A stretch of 64,000 nucleotides of DNA from Profundibacterium mesophilum KAUST100406-0324 (GTDB lineage: Bacteria; Pseudomonadota; Alphaproteobacteria; Rhodobacterales; Rhodobacteraceae), in NCBI RefSeq assembly GCF_009835145.1, contig NZ_APKE01000005.1:1-64000 (forward strand), read 5' to 3'. How positions within the stretch are numbered: position 1 is the stretch's first letter; each line of letters begins with the position of its first letter. The position numbers and the translations under genes are program-made. Of the stretch, positions 1 to 12,000 are shown in pieces. The notes below the pieces were generated by a model that did no database searches, was not told the DNA's origin, and was given only the letters and a program-made list of their open reading frames with translations.

Positions 1-80
1 ACTCCTGCCCTAATCTCCGTCAGGTGCGAAATCTCAGGTCAGGTGAGAATTGGGAAGGTGCGGGCCAGGAAACGCTTACA
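1..80. mobile_element. Probable terminal fragment of an insertion sequence
   Basis: The first 80 bases do not continue the endonuclease-like gene to their right. They carry two imperfect copies of an ~18-bp unit (AATCTC, 1-2 bases, GTCAGGTG) at about 12-30 and 30-48. Homology of the interrupted gene stops at base 80/81, where the inferred element end reads TGTAAGCG on the minus strand. A TG start and repeated sites near the end are typical of several IS families, IS21 among them. No transposase is visible because the rest lies outside the window. The family assignment is a guess. Confidence 0.45.
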
Positions 81-410
81 CATGCCGGCATTCGGCCGCA
101 GGGCGAAGCGGTAGGGGTAGGGGGCGCCGGCCTCCTCGAGCCGCCGTGCGAGCGCCGCAAGGGCACGCCCGTCGTGATCGAAATCGATCCCCTGCAGCAC
201 CGCGATATCGGGATCGACACGTGCCAGTTCCGACACGACCCAGGCGGCGCGCCCGGCAAGCGGCTCCGCGCGCAGCGTGCGCAGAAGGAGGCCGGGCCCC
301 TTCGCGGAGAGTTCCGTGTTGTAGGTGGCGATGCGCAGGAGGGTGCCCTCGGCGCGCGGCAGGGGCATGTCCGGGGAGGCTTGTTCCGTCTGGGCGCCGG
401 CGGCCGTCAT
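39..410 (-). pseudogene. Truncated endonuclease/exonuclease/phosphatase (EEP) family protein, 3' end lost
   Basis: The product begins like EEP-family proteins, with an IATYNTEL strand and a DIAVLQGIDFDHDG segment. Family resemblance stops after RPNAGM, about residue 110. It then reads 13 unrelated residues from the IS-like end and stops at base 39, so the metal-binding and catalytic His/Asp motifs of the C-terminal half are missing. The frame stays open upstream of the annotated ATG and encodes a lipoprotein-type signal ending LLGAC near bases 423-450. The native protein was therefore probably exported and started before base 470, although no clear ATG, GTG or TTG is visible there. In Rhodobacterales this gene usually lies between the leuCD block and leuB. 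Confidence 0.7.
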
Positions 411-466
411 GCCGTGAAGGGGGCAGGCGCCGAGGAGTGCGGCGCCAAGGAGTGCCCGAAGGCCTG

Positions 467-1300
467 TCAGGCGACCAGGAATGCGCTCTCCATGTCGCTC
501 GTGTTCTGGCGCTTTTCGCTGATCATCGCGGCGACGCGGCTCATCGCGATGCCGCGCATGAAGAGCGAGGCCGGCAGGAAGGACCAGGCGGCGACGGCCC
601 AGATCGTCGTTTGCGGATCCTCGAGCGAGAGCGAGCCGAAGACCGAGGAGGCCGCGTTCACCGCGGCGGGCATCGCGAAGGGCAGCATGAAGCCGAGCGC
701 GATATTCACCCGCCCGTCGCGCCGCAACCTGTAGACCACGTCGCCATTGGCGGTGGGATCGAAAGTGGGCAGGTTGACCCAGACGTTGAACTGTCCACCG
801 CGCAGCGGCCAGTCGCGCCGGCGGATCGCCAGGATGAAGACGGCCATCGACAAGAGCGAGGCGAGATAGGCGAGTCCCGCCGAGGTGCGCAGCATGAACA
901 GGCTTTCATCCGAGGTTCCCTCGGGCAGCATCAGGATCACGAGGCGCACCGGGCTGAAGGGGAAGTCGATCGAACTTGCCACGATATGCCCGGCCACGGC
1001 GAGGAAGGTGCTCAGGCTGGATGGCATCTGCTGCCCGCGCGCGATCAGCGACAGGAGCACCACTGTGAGCAGCAGCGAGAAGAAGCGGATGCGGTTGAAA
1101 GGGGGCGCGTCGCGGAATTCGAACAGGCACGGGTAGTTCGAGCCGTATTCAAAGATCGTCAGGATGGCGGCGCAGATGGCGATGAGCGCGACGATCTGGG
1201 CCCCGTCCGCGCCGACATTGGGCAGCATCAGGGACGGACTCATGATGAGCATGGCGACGAGAATGCCGCGGAAAATTGCCCCTGCCAATCTTACGATCAC
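467..1300 (-). CDS. Conserved multi-pass membrane protein of the leu region
   Basis: This is a 277-residue protein with about six hydrophobic segments, including residues ~5-22, 35-50, 72-88, 140-158, 200-220 and 238-255. I recognise no catalytic motif. Proteins of this type occur next to leuD and an EEP-family gene in Rhodobacterales, which is the context here. The chosen start is GTG with a purine-rich stretch upstream; an in-frame ATG lies about 17 codons further in. It follows a terminator after leuD, so it probably has its own promoter in the 200 bases before it. The EEP gene begins at or before its stop, which suggests co-transcription. Its function is unknown. Confidence 0.75.
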   Translation of the reverse strand: MIVRLAGAIFRGILVAMLIMSPSLMLPNVGADGAQIVALIAICAAILTIFEYGSNYPCLFEFRDAPPFNRIRFFSLLLTVVLLSLIARGQQMPSSLSTFLAVAGHIVASSIDFPFSPVRLVILMLPEGTSDESLFMLRTSAGLAYLASLLSMAVFILAIRRRDWPLRGGQFNVWVNLPTFDPTANGDVVYRLRRDGRVNIALGFMLPFAMPAAVNAASSVFGSLSLEDPQTTIWAVAAWSFLPASLFMRGIAMSRVAAMISEKRQNTSDMESAFLVA

Positions 1301-1508
1301 TGCCCTAGTCCCTCAGCCTGGACGGCACCGATGCGCTGCCAGTGCCTGGTCCCAACTTGATTCCGCCCCCAGGGGCGGTGTGCCTCATTCTTGCCCAACT
1401 TTGGCCTACTTTCGCTACGCCGATCAAGGTTCCTCATATCCTTGCGAAATTGTAAGGCGTTTTCGTGGAAAACCTGGTGCGGTAATGCATCAAGCTTGCA
1501 ACGTAAAA

Positions 1509-1532
1509 GGGGCCAGCCGAATGGCTGGCCCC
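1509..1532 (-). terminator. Rho-independent terminator downstream of leuCD
   Basis: A perfect 10-bp stem (GGGGCCAGCC with GGCTGGCCCC) closes a GAAT/ATTC loop. On the minus strand it is followed directly by TTTT (bases 1508-1505). It lies about 60 bases past the leuD stop and should end the leuC-leuD transcript. Confidence 0.8.
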
Positions 1533-1594
1533 ATATGTTGTGCCCGGTGGGCGGCAGGCCCCAATGAGCCGCCATGTCTAACGTCGTCCCCCTG

Positions 1595-2200
1595 TCAGAC
1601 CCAAGGGCGCGACTGTGCGGCCCGGCTCTCGAATCCCTCGATCGCGGAGGCCTTCTCGAGCGTGAGAGCGATATCGTCGAGCCCGTTGAGCAGGCAGTGC
1701 TTGCGGAAGCTGTCGATCTCGAAGGGGAAGACCTCGCCGGTGGAGGCGGTGATCTCCTGACGCTCCAGGTCGACCGTCATACGGGCATTGGCCCCCTTGC
1801 GCGCATCCTGCATCAGCGTCTCGACCTGCTCTGCGGGCAGGACCACCGGCAGGATGCCGTTCTTGAAGCAGTTGTTGTAGAAGATGTCGGCGAAGCTCGG
1901 CGCGATCACGCAGCGGATGCCGAAATCGAGGATTGCCCAGGGCGCGTGCTCCCGGCTCGATCCGCACCCGAAGTTCTCGCCGGCCACGAGGATCTCGGCG
2001 TCACGATAGGCAGGCTTGTTCAGGACGAAATCCGGCTTTTCGGCCCCGTTCTCGTCGAAGCGCATCTCGTCGAAGAGATTCTTGCCAAGCCCCGTGCGCT
2101 TGATCGTCTTGAGGAACTGCTTGGGGATGATCATGTCGGTGTCGACATTGATCAGCGGCAGCGGAGCGGCCACCCCGGTGAGTGTCTCGAACTTGTCCAT
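1595..2200 (-). CDS. leuD: 3-isopropylmalate dehydratase small subunit
   Basis: LeuD is the small subunit of isopropylmalate isomerase, which interconverts 2- and 3-isopropylmalate in leucine synthesis in the cytoplasm with LeuC. The 201 residues match the family's usual length. It shows the N-terminal [14 protein letters not shown] strand and the [12 protein letters not shown] swivel-domain motif around residue 75. The ATG overlaps the leuC stop codon by one base (TGATG), so the two subunits are translationally coupled. A strong terminator follows. Confidence 0.97.
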   Translation of the reverse strand: MDKFETLTGVAAPLPLINVDTDMIIPKQFLKTIKRTGLGKNLFDEMRFDENGAEKPDFVLNKPAYRDAEILVAGENFGCGSSREHAPWAILDFGIRCVIAPSFADIFYNNCFKNGILPVVLPAEQVETLMQDARKGANARMTVDLERQEITASTGEVFPFEIDSFRKHCLLNGLDDIALTLEKASAIEGFESRAAQSRPWV

Positions 2201-3606
2201 CACATCATCTCCCTGACATCGGTGAGCCGGCCGGTGACGGCGGCCGCGGCCGCCATCGCGGGGCTCATCAGGTGGGTGCGCCCGCCCTTGCCCTGCCGGC
2301 CCTCGAAATTGCGGTTGGAAGTCGCGGCGCAGCGCTCGCCGGGGGCAAGCTGATCGGGGTTCATCGCAAGGCACATCGAGCAGCCCGCGAGACGCCATTC
2401 GAAGCCCGCGTCCTTGAAGATGTCGGCGATGCCCTCTTCCTCGGCCTGCGCCCGCACGAGGCCGGAGCCCGGCACGACCATGGCCCGGAGCCCGTCCTTG
2501 ATCTTCTTGCCCTTCAGGATCGCGGCGGCGGCGCGCAGGTCCTCGATCCGCCCGTTTGTGCAGGAGCCGATGAAGACGGTGTCGATCTCGATCTCGCTGA
2601 GCGGCGTACCGGGGGTCAGGCCCATGTAGTCGAGCGAGCGCTGCGCGGCCTCGATCTTGCCGCCGCCGAAGCTGCCGGGCTCGGGAACGCGGCCGGTGAT
2701 CGGCAGCACGTCCTCGGGAGAGGTGCCCCAGGTGACGACGGGGGCAATGTCCTCGCCACGCAGGGTGATGACCTTGTCCCACTGGGCGTCATCGTCGGAA
2801 TGCAGGGTCTTCCACCATTCCATCGCCGCCTCCCATTGCGCGCCCTTGGGCGCGTGGGGCCGGCCCTTCACGTAATCGAAGGTCGTCTGGTCGGGCGCGA
2901 CGAGACCGGCACGCGCGCCGCCCTCGATCGCCATGTTGCAGACCGTCATCCGGCCCTCCATCGACAGCGAGCGGATGGCCTCGCCGCAATACTCGATGAC
3001 ATAGCCGGTGCCGCCGGCGGTGCCGGTCTTGCCGATGATCGACAGGGTGATATCCTTGGCGGTGACACCGGGGGCGAGCGTGCCGGTGATCTCCACCTTC
3101 ATGTTCTTGGACTTCGTCTGGATCAGCGTCTGGGTGGCGAGCACATGCTCGACCTCCGACGTGCCGATGCCATGGGCGAGCGCCCCGAAGGCGCCATGCG
3201 TGGCGGTATGCGAATCGCCGCAGACCACGGTCATGCCCGGAAGCGTCCAGCCCTGCTCGGGGCCGACGATGTGCACGATCCCCTGGCGGATGTCGGAGAC
3301 CGGGTAGTAATGCACCCCAAACTCGCGCGCGTTGGTATCGAGCGCCTCGACCTGGATGCGGCTTTCCTCGTTGTCGATGATGCCGTTGTTGCGCTCCAGC
3401 GTGGTGGGCACGTTGTGGTCGGGAACGGCGATGGTCTTGTCCGGCGCATGGACCTTGCGCCCCGCCATGCGCAGCCCCTCGAAGGCCTGCGGGCTCGTCA
3501 CCTCGTGGACGAGGTGGCGGTCGATGTAGAGAAGGGTGGTGCCGTCTTCGGCCTCATGGGCGACATGGGCGTCCCAGATCTTGTCGTAGAGGGTCTTGCC
3601 GGTCAT
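2200..3606 (-). CDS. leuC: 3-isopropylmalate dehydratase large subunit
   Basis: LeuC is the aconitase-like, [4Fe-4S]-bearing large subunit of isopropylmalate isomerase (leucine biosynthesis). Family signatures are YDKIWDAHV and [11 protein letters not shown] near the N terminus, [13 protein letters not shown] (first cluster Cys), [13 protein letters not shown] (second), and [11 protein letters not shown] (third) near residue 410. I chose the ATG that gives [11 protein letters not shown] (468 aa), because homologues begin there; an upstream in-frame ATG at 3621 would add five residues. It forms a two-gene unit with leuD. Confidence 0.96.
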   Translation of the reverse strand: MTGKTLYDKIWDAHVAHEAEDGTTLLYIDRHLVHEVTSPQAFEGLRMAGRKVHAPDKTIAVPDHNVPTTLERNNGIIDNEESRIQVEALDTNAREFGVHYYPVSDIRQGIVHIVGPEQGWTLPGMTVVCGDSHTATHGAFGALAHGIGTSEVEHVLATQTLIQTKSKNMKVEITGTLAPGVTAKDITLSIIGKTGTAGGTGYVIEYCGEAIRSLSMEGRMTVCNMAIEGGARAGLVAPDQTTFDYVKGRPHAPKGAQWEAAMEWWKTLHSDDDAQWDKVITLRGEDIAPVVTWGTSPEDVLPITGRVPEPGSFGGGKIEAAQRSLDYMGLTPGTPLSEIEIDTVFIGSCTNGRIEDLRAAAAILKGKKIKDGLRAMVVPGSGLVRAQAEEEGIADIFKDAGFEWRLAGCSMCLAMNPDQLAPGERCAATSNRNFEGRQGKGGRTHLMSPAMAAAAAVTGRLTDVREMM

Positions 3607-4244
<638 letters not shown>

Positions 4245-6038
4245 GTGTCAGATTATGATTCGAGAAGCCGCATGACAGGGGCGGCGGTCATGTTCATTTG
4301 CGCGGCCGGTGCCGTGGCCGCGCAGACGGTCACGTTCGAGACCCCCGGCGCGGATGGCGATCTTGCGGAGACGCTGCGCGAATCCTCGCTTCTCGTGGCA
4401 GCGGAGGGCGAGGACGTCACCAACGCGCAAGAGCTGCTCGCCGCGGCGCGTGCCGATTACGGCCGGCTCGTCGGGGCGCTCTACTCCGAGGGACATTTCG
4501 GCGGCATCGTCAGCATCCTCGTCAACGGGCGCGAGGCGGCCGAGATCCCGCCCCTCGCCCCCCTGGGAGCGGTAGAGCGGATCGCGGTCACCGTCAGGCC
4601 GGGCCCCGTCTACACCTTCGGGCGGGCCGAGGTCGCGCCGCTGGCGCAGCAGACCGAGCTGCCGGAGGGATTCGCGGCAGGCCAACCGGCACGGACCCCG
4701 GCGATCGAGGACGCGGGACAGGCGGCCCTGACCGGCTGGCGCGAGGAGGGCCATGCAAAGGCCGCCGCCGCCGGACAGGACATCACGGCGCGCCATGCGC
4801 AGAACCAGCTCGATGCCGCCATCGCCATCGCGCCCGGACCGCGCGTCACCTTCGGGGACCTGATCCTGCGGGGCGGCGACAGCGTGCGCCCGGCGCGGCT
4901 GCGCAAGATCGCGGGCCTTCCCAGCGGCGAGATCTTCTCACCCTCCGAACTGGAGCGTTCGGCCCAGCGCCTGCGCCGCACCGGGGTCTTCTCGGCCGTG
5001 GCGCTGACCGAGGCGGAGACGCTGGAGCGCGATGGCAGCCTCGACATCATCGCCACGCTCACCGAGCAGAAACCCCGCCGCTTCGGCTTCGGCGCCGAGA
5101 TCAGCTCGGTCGAAGGCGTGACCCTGTCGAGCTTCTGGCTGCATCGCAACCTGCTGGGCGGGGCGGAGCGGCTCCGCGTCGAGGGCGAGGTCTCGGGGAT
5201 CGGCGGCAAGACGGGCGGTATGGATTACAGCTTCGCCACCCGCTACAGCCGTCCGGCGACGCTGACCCCCGATACCGATCTTTACGTCCTGGCCGAGCTC
5301 GCGCGTCTGGAGGAGCCCGACTACACCTCGCGGATCGGCAGCGTGGGCTTCGGTTTCAAGCATATCTTCAGCGAGGAGCTGGAGGCCGAGCTGGGCGTTG
5401 CCTACCGTTTCTCCCGCGTGACCGATGCCCGCGGCGAGACCGATTACAGCATGCTCACCTTCCCGGGCGAAGTGACCTACGACACGCGCGAGAAACCGCT
5501 CGACGCGGCGCAGGGCGTCTATCTGAAAGCCGACCTGACGCCTTTCGCGGGGTTCGGCGAGACCGGCAGCGGCGCACGCCTGACCTTCGATACCCGCAGC
5601 TATGTCGGCTTTGGCGATGAGGACCGGATCGTGCTGGCGGGCCGGGTGCAGGGCGGCTCGATCATCGGTGCCGAGCTGACATCCGTGCCCAACGACTACC
5701 GCTTCTACTCGGGCGGCGGGGGCAGCGTGCGGGGGCAGGACTACCAGTCGCTCGACGTGACCCTGCCCGATGGCACCTCCTCCGGGGGCGCCTCCTTCGT
5801 CGGGCTTTCAGGGGAATTGCGCGGCCGGGTGACCGACAAGATCGGCGTCGTGGCCTTCGCCGATTACGGTTATGTCGGCGATGAGACTTTCGGCGGCAAT
5901 GGCGACAGCCACGCGGGGGCCGGTCTCGGGCTGCGCTACCTGACCCCGATCGGGCCGATCCGGCTCGATGTTGCCGCGCCGGTGAGCGGCGGTGGCAGCG
6001 GATTTGATGTATATGTTGGCATAGGGCAGGCGTTCTGA
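4245..6038 (+). CDS. tamA: TamA, Omp85-family outer-membrane component of the translocation and assembly module
   Basis: TamA is a BamA paralogue. Its periplasmic POTRA domains lead into a 16-strand outer-membrane barrel, and with TamB it helps assemble outer-membrane proteins and move lipids. The 597 residues show a signal segment ending AVAAQ near residue 26, POTRA-like sequence to about residue 260, and a barrel rich in aromatic/glycine strands, with VRGQDYQSL matching the conserved (V/L)RG(Y/F) region near 500. The final residue is Phe, as usual for barrel proteins. The start is GTG with a GGTGGGGG ribosome site eight bases upstream; an ATG at 4272 is the alternative. The stop overlaps the tamB ATG (TGATG). 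Confidence 0.93.
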   Translation: MSDYDSRSRMTGAAVMFICAAGAVAAQTVTFETPGADGDLAETLRESSLLVAAEGEDVTNAQELLAAARADYGRLVGALYSEGHFGGIVSILVNGREAAEIPPLAPLGAVERIAVTVRPGPVYTFGRAEVAPLAQQTELPEGFAAGQPARTPAIEDAGQAALTGWREEGHAKAAAAGQDITARHAQNQLDAAIAIAPGPRVTFGDLILRGGDSVRPARLRKIAGLPSGEIFSPSELERSAQRLRRTGVFSAVALTEAETLERDGSLDIIATLTEQKPRRFGFGAEISSVEGVTLSSFWLHRNLLGGAERLRVEGEVSGIGGKTGGMDYSFATRYSRPATLTPDTDLYVLAELARLEEPDYTSRIGSVGFGFKHIFSEELEAELGVAYRFSRVTDARGETDYSMLTFPGEVTYDTREKPLDAAQGVYLKADLTPFAGFGETGSGARLTFDTRSYVGFGDEDRIVLAGRVQGGSIIGAELTSVPNDYRFYSGGGGSVRGQDYQSLDVTLPDGTSSGGASFVGLSGELRGRVTDKIGVVAFADYGYVGDETFGGNGDSHAGAGLGLRYLTPIGPIRLDVAAPVSGGGSGFDVYVGIGQAF

Positions 6039-9000
6039 TGCACAGGTTTCTGGTTCTTCTCACCGCGATCTTCATGCTGGCCCTGCCGGTCCATGCCCAG
6101 GATGACGAGGATGACGGCGGCGGCTTCCTGGAACGCCAGATCGAGAAGGCCCTCTCGGGGCCCGGCTTCGATGTGCGCATCCGCGGCTTCGAGGGCGCGC
6201 TGAGCTCGCGCGCGACCATCGAGACGCTGGTCATCTCCGACGATGAGGGTGCCTGGCTCACGCTCGAGGACGCGGTGCTGGACTGGAACCGCTCGGCGCT
6301 GCTGCGCGGGCGGCTGGAGGTCGAGGAGCTTTCGGCCGTGCGCCTGTCGATCCCGCGGCTCGCGAACGCCGACCCGTCGGCCCCCGCTCCCGAGGCCACG
6401 CCGTTCAGCCTGCCGGACCTGCCGGTTTCCGTGCGTATCGAGAAGCTCGCGATCGACAGGGTCGAGCTGGGCGAGCCGATTCTCGGACGCCCGGCCGTCG
6501 TCACCCTCGCCGGCGCCGCCTCGCTCGACGATGGAGAGGGGGAGGTTTCGATCAATGCCGAACGGCTCGACGGCGACCTCGGCACGCTGACGCTTGCCGG
6601 CAGCTATGCCAATGACGACAAGGTGCTCACCCTCGATCTGTCGCTCGTCGAGGGGCCCAACGGCATCGTCGCGAGCCTTGCCGACCTGCCGGGGCGCCCG
6701 GCGCTCACCGCCGAGATCAAGGGCAGCGGTCCGCTTTCCGATTTCGAGGCGGCCCTGACGCTGGAGACGGACGGCGAGCCGCGCATCGCGGGAACCGTGA
6801 CGCTCAAGGAGGACGCCGATGGCGGCGCCCGCCGCTTCGCCGCCGATATCAGCGGCGACATCGCGCCCGTCTTCTCGCCGACATACCGCCCCTTCTTCGG
6901 GCCGGACATCTCGCTCAGGGCGGCTGGGGCGCAGTTCCCCGACGGCCGCCTCGTGCTCGACGATTTCAGCCTTGCCGCGCAGTCGCTCCTGCTGGAGGGT
7001 TCCGCCGCGCTGGGCGCCGACAAGGTGCCGGAGCGTTTCGCGCTCACCGGGCGGATCGCGGGCGAGGACGGCCCTGTCCTCCTGCCTTTCGGCGCGGGCG
7101 ATACGCGGGTGCGGCAGGTCATTCTCGACCTGGGCTTCGACGCGTCGCAGGGCGAGGCGTGGTCCGGCGAGGTGGTGATCAGCGAGCTGCAGCAGAACGA
7201 CCTGGAGATCGAGGAGCTGCGTCTCGACGGCGCCGGCGTGATCTCGCAGGATGACACGCTCGCCGTCACGGCGAATTTCGACTTCATCGCCGACGGTCTG
7301 TCGCTCGACGATGGCGGGTTGCAGCAGGCGCTGGGCCGCCGCACGCAGGGCCGGGCCGAGATCGCATGGGTCAGCGGAACGCCGGTGCAGCTCGGCCAGC
7401 TCGTGCTCGACGGGGCCAGCTACAGGCTCGAGGGGCAGGGGCAGCTCGATCCCGCCGGCGAAGGCATCCCGGCGGCCCTGACGGCCACGCTCGAGGCCGA
7501 GGACCTGGCGCCGTTCTCCGGTCTTGCCGGACGGCCCATCAGCGGTGGCCTCACGGCAGACCTGTCGCTCGAGGCGGCGGTGCTCAATGGCGCGTTCGAC
7601 GTGGCGCTGACCGGCACCGGACGCGACCTGATACTGAGCATTCCGCAGATCGACGGCCTGCTCGAGGGCGAGACGCAGCTGGTGCTGCGGGCCGACCGCG
7701 ACGAGACCGGCACGCGGCTCGAACAGCTGACGCTGGATGGCGCGCATGTCGAGCTGACGGCGAATGCCGATCTCAAATCCGAGGCGAGCGAGGCACGCGC
7801 CGAGCTTGCGATCGCGGAGCTTTCGCGCATGGACCGTGCCCTGTCGGGGCCGGGCCGCGTCGTGCTGACCGCCCGCCAGGAGGCCGAGATCTGGCAGGTC
7901 GCGCTCGAAGGCAGCGGGGCGGGCGCCACGGTGAGCGGATCGGGAACAGCGGGCCAGTTCGACAGCACACCGCTGATCACCGGCACGGTGACGCTCGATG
8001 CCGAGGATCTCGCGCGCTTCTCGGGGCTTGCCGATCGCCGCCTTGGCGGCAGCGTGGCCCTTTCGCTCGCCGGCTCGGCGCGAACCGATCTGAGTGCGCT
8101 CGATCTGACGGCCGAGGGCACCGCGCGCGATCTGCGCATCGGGCAGGCCGAGCTCGACCGCCTGATGGGCGGCGAGACGGTTCTCGATCTGGCCGCGACC
8201 AAGGCGGGCAAGGAAATCACCCTGTCGCGCCTGTCGCTGGAGAACCCGCAGATCACCGCCTCGGGAGAGGGCCGCTATGCCCCGGCGAGCGGCGCGGTGG
8301 ACGCACGGATCCGCCTGTCGGAGCTCGGCGAGATCATGCCCGAGCTTTCCGGCCCCGGAACCCTGGAGCTTGATGCCAGCGGCGCCGACGGCATCTGGAC
8401 CGTGGTCCTCGACGGTGCCGGCGCGGGGATCACCCTTGCCGCCGATGTCGATGTCGAAGGGCTCGACCAGCCCGTGCAGCGCGTCACCGGCGACGTCGCG
8501 ATCCGCGCAGAGGAGATCGCGCCCTTCGCGCGGCTCGCCGGTCGCCCAATCGCGGGCGGGATCGCCCTGACCATCGATGGAACCGCCACCACCGACGCGA
8601 TGTCGATCGATGCCAGCGTCGAGGGAAGCCTGCGCGATCTGCAGATCGGACAGGAGGATATCGACCGCCTTCTCGCCGGCCAGACGGCGATCGACGCGCA
8701 GCTGACGCGGGAGGGCAGCCAGTTCGGTGCGCCGCGCCTGCGTGTGGAAAATCCGCAGATGAGCCTTGCCGGCGGCGGCACCTACAGCCCCGAGAATGGC
8801 CAGGCCGAGCTACAGCTGACCCTGGCCGAGCTGGGCGACGTGGTGCCCGAGCTCTCCGGCCCGGCGCGGCTCGTGCTCGATGCCCAGGGCGAGGATGGCG
8901 TGTGGCAGGCGGTGCTCGAGGGCGAAGGGGCGGATGTCGTCCTGAACGCCGATGTCGCGATCGAGGGGCTGGCCGAGGAGGTGCAATCGCTCGCCGGGCG

Positions 9001-12000
9001 CGCCAGCTTCAGCGCCGCCGACCTGTCGCGCTTCGAGCGCCTCGCGCAACGTCCCCTCGGGGGCGCGCTTTCGCTCGATATCGAGGGCAGCGGCAACAGT
9101 GACCTGGCCGAGCTGACGGTGACGGCGAATGGCGAGGCACGGGACCTCTCCCTTGGCCAGCCCGATCTCGACCGGCTCCTGGCCGGCACCACCACCATCG
9201 CGCTCGAGACCGCGAAATCGGGTGACGAGATCACCCTGCCGCGGGCAAGGATCGAGAACCCGCAGATCAGCGTCGCCGGCGAGGGACGCTACAGCCCGCA
9301 GAACGGTGCCGTCACGGCGCAGGTCGCGGTCGCCGAGCTTGGCGCGATCGTGCCCGAGCTTTCGGGGCCGGCGACGGTGACGCTCGATGCATCCGGCGAG
9401 GGCGGCCTGTGGACGGTGCTGCTCGATGGCGAGGGGGCGGGGATCACGCTCGCCGCCGATACCGAGCTTACCGATCTCGACCAATCGGCATTCACCATCG
9501 GCGGCACGGCCGCCCTCGGGGCGGCCGATCTGGCGCGGTTCTCGCGGATCGCGGGACGTGATCTTGCCGGCAGCGTTCAGCTTGCCCTCGAAGGCAGCGC
9601 CACGAGCGATTTCGCGCGCGCCGAGCTGGACGCGGAGGGTACGCTCAGGGATCTCGCCGTGGGACAGGCCGAGCTCGACCGGCTTCTCGATGGCACGACC
9701 GCCATGACCGCACGGATGCGCAAGAGCGGCGACGAGATCTTCCTGCCGCGCCTGCGCATCGCCAATCCCCGGTTGCAGGTCAACGGCGAGGGCCGCTACG
9801 CGCCCGAGCAGGGACAGCTGCGTGCCGACCTGCGCCTGTCCGAGCTGTCGCAGATCGTGCCCGAACTCAGCGGCGAGGCGGTGGCCGAGATCAATGCCGT
9901 GGGACAGGACGGCGTGTGGAACGTCGTCCTCGACGGGCGCGGCGCGGACGTGGCGCTCGATGCCGACCTGGAGCTGCGCGGGCTCGACCGCGAGGTGCAG
10001 AGCCTGAGCGGAACGGCGCAACTGGCGGCGGCCGAGCTTGGCCGCTTCTCCGGACTGGCCGGGCGCGAGCTTGGCGGTGCGATCACCCTGTCGATCGAGG
10101 GAAGCGGCACCAGCGACGCCGCGCGCGCCGATCTGTCCTTCTCGGGAGAAGCGCAGGATCTGGCGATCGGGATCGCGCAGGCCGACGCGCTTCTGGCCGG
10201 CCGGACCGTCCTGTCGGGCGAGGTGATGAAGCTTGGCAGCGTGATCGACATCCCCGCCCTTTCGCTGCGCAATCCGCAGATGGAGCTGAGCGCCGAGGGC
10301 CGCTACGGGGATGGCGGCGCGCTGGAGGCGCAGTTGCGCCTGACCGAGATCGGACAGCTCGCCGCCGGACTGAGCGGGGCGGCCACGGCGGAGATCGTTG
10401 CCGAGGAAATCGGCGCGGCCTGGCAGGTGACGCTCGATGCGGCCGGCGCGGGCGCGATGGTCGCGGCCTCCGCCGAGATCAGCGACATCGCCGGCGGCAC
10501 GCCTCTCATCGAGGGCGACGCGCGCGTCGAGGCGGCGGACCTGGGACGCTTCTCGGGTCTGGCCGGCCGGCGCCTTGGCGGCAGTCTCGAGGCGCAGGCC
10601 TCTGGCGGGCTGCGCACCGACCTGTCGCGGTTCGACGTCGATCTTTCGGCCCGGACCCGCGGCCTGAGTGCCGGGCTGGGCACGGCGGACGGGCTGCTGG
10701 GCGGGCAGATGACGCTCGCGGCCAGCGCGTCGCGCGACGCGGCGGGCGATCCGATACGGCTCGAGCGTCTCTCGCTCGACGGATCGCAGCTTACCGCCAC
10801 GGCGGATGGCACGATCCTGGGCGGGGCGAGCGATCTCGACTTCGCGGTCAGGATCGCCAACATCGCCCCCTTCGCCGCCGGCATCTCCGGTCCGGCACGT
10901 GTCGCGGGCAGCCTGCGCGAGGCCGGCAGCGGGCTTGCGCTCGACATCGAGGGGACCGGCCCCGGCGGGGTGGCGCTTGCCGTCGATGGAACGCTCGCAC
11001 GCGACTTCTCGACCGCCGCGCTCGACGCGAGCGGACAGGTGCCGCTCGGGTTGGCCAACACCGTCCTGATGCCGCGCTCCCTGAATGGCACGGCGCGCTT
11101 CGATGTCTCGCTCGACGGCCCGCTTGCGCTTTCTTCGCTCTCGGGCGAGATCAGCACCAGCGGCGCGCGATTCGTCGATCCCGGCTTGCAGGCTGTGCTC
11201 GAGGATCTGGCCCTCACGGCGCGGATTGCGAACAGCCGCGTGGTGCTGGACGGCTCGGCGCGCAAGGATGAGGGCGGACGCGTGACCGTCTCCGGCCCGA
11301 TCACCCTGCTGGGCGGGTTCGATGCCGATCTTCGCATCGCGCTGCAGCAATTCGTGGTCGAGGATCCCGAACTCTACAGGACGATCGTCGACGGCACGGT
11401 GGCCATCGAGGGTCCCCTGGCGGGCGGCGCGCGGATCGGTGGCACCCTGGTGCTGGGTCAGACGGATCTGCGCATCCCCTCGACCGGGCTCGGTGCGACG
11501 GGGCCGATCCCCGACGGCATCACCCATGTCAGCGAGCCGGAGGCGGTACGGGCCACGCGCCGGCGTGCCGGCCTGATCGAGGATGGGTCGGAGGATGGTG
11601 CGTCGGATGGCGGCGGCACGCGCGTCGCCTACCCGCTGGATCTGAGGATCATCGCCGAGAACCAGATCTTCATCCGCGGGCGCGGTCTCGATGCCGAGTT
11701 GGGCGGACAACTCACCCTACAGGGAACGACGGCGAACGTGATCCCGGCAGGGCAGTTCGACCTGATCCGGGGACGGATCGACCTTCTGGGCAAACGCCTT
11801 GTGCTCGATGAGGGGCAGGTGACGCTGCAGGGCGATTTCACCCCCTTCATCCGCTTCGTCGTGCGCACCGATACCGGCGACGTCACCGTGCTCATCGTCG
11901 TCGAGGGACCGGCGCTCAGCCCCGATATCGACTTCCTGTCGGAGCCGGAACTGCCCGAGGACGAGGTGCTGGCCCGCCTGCTCTTCGGACGCTCGATCGA

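Noticed and set aside
1363-1380. Small perfect hairpin (CCGCCCC/GGGGCGG) upstream of the membrane protein gene
   Set aside because: Short GC stems of this kind are frequent at this base composition; nothing ties it to regulation.
8810-11710. A 966-codon open frame on the minus strand inside tamB
   Set aside because: It is antisense to a clear tamB sequence. It exists because the GC-rich third positions avoid stops, and its product is low-complexity Arg/Ala/Gly sequence with no domain.
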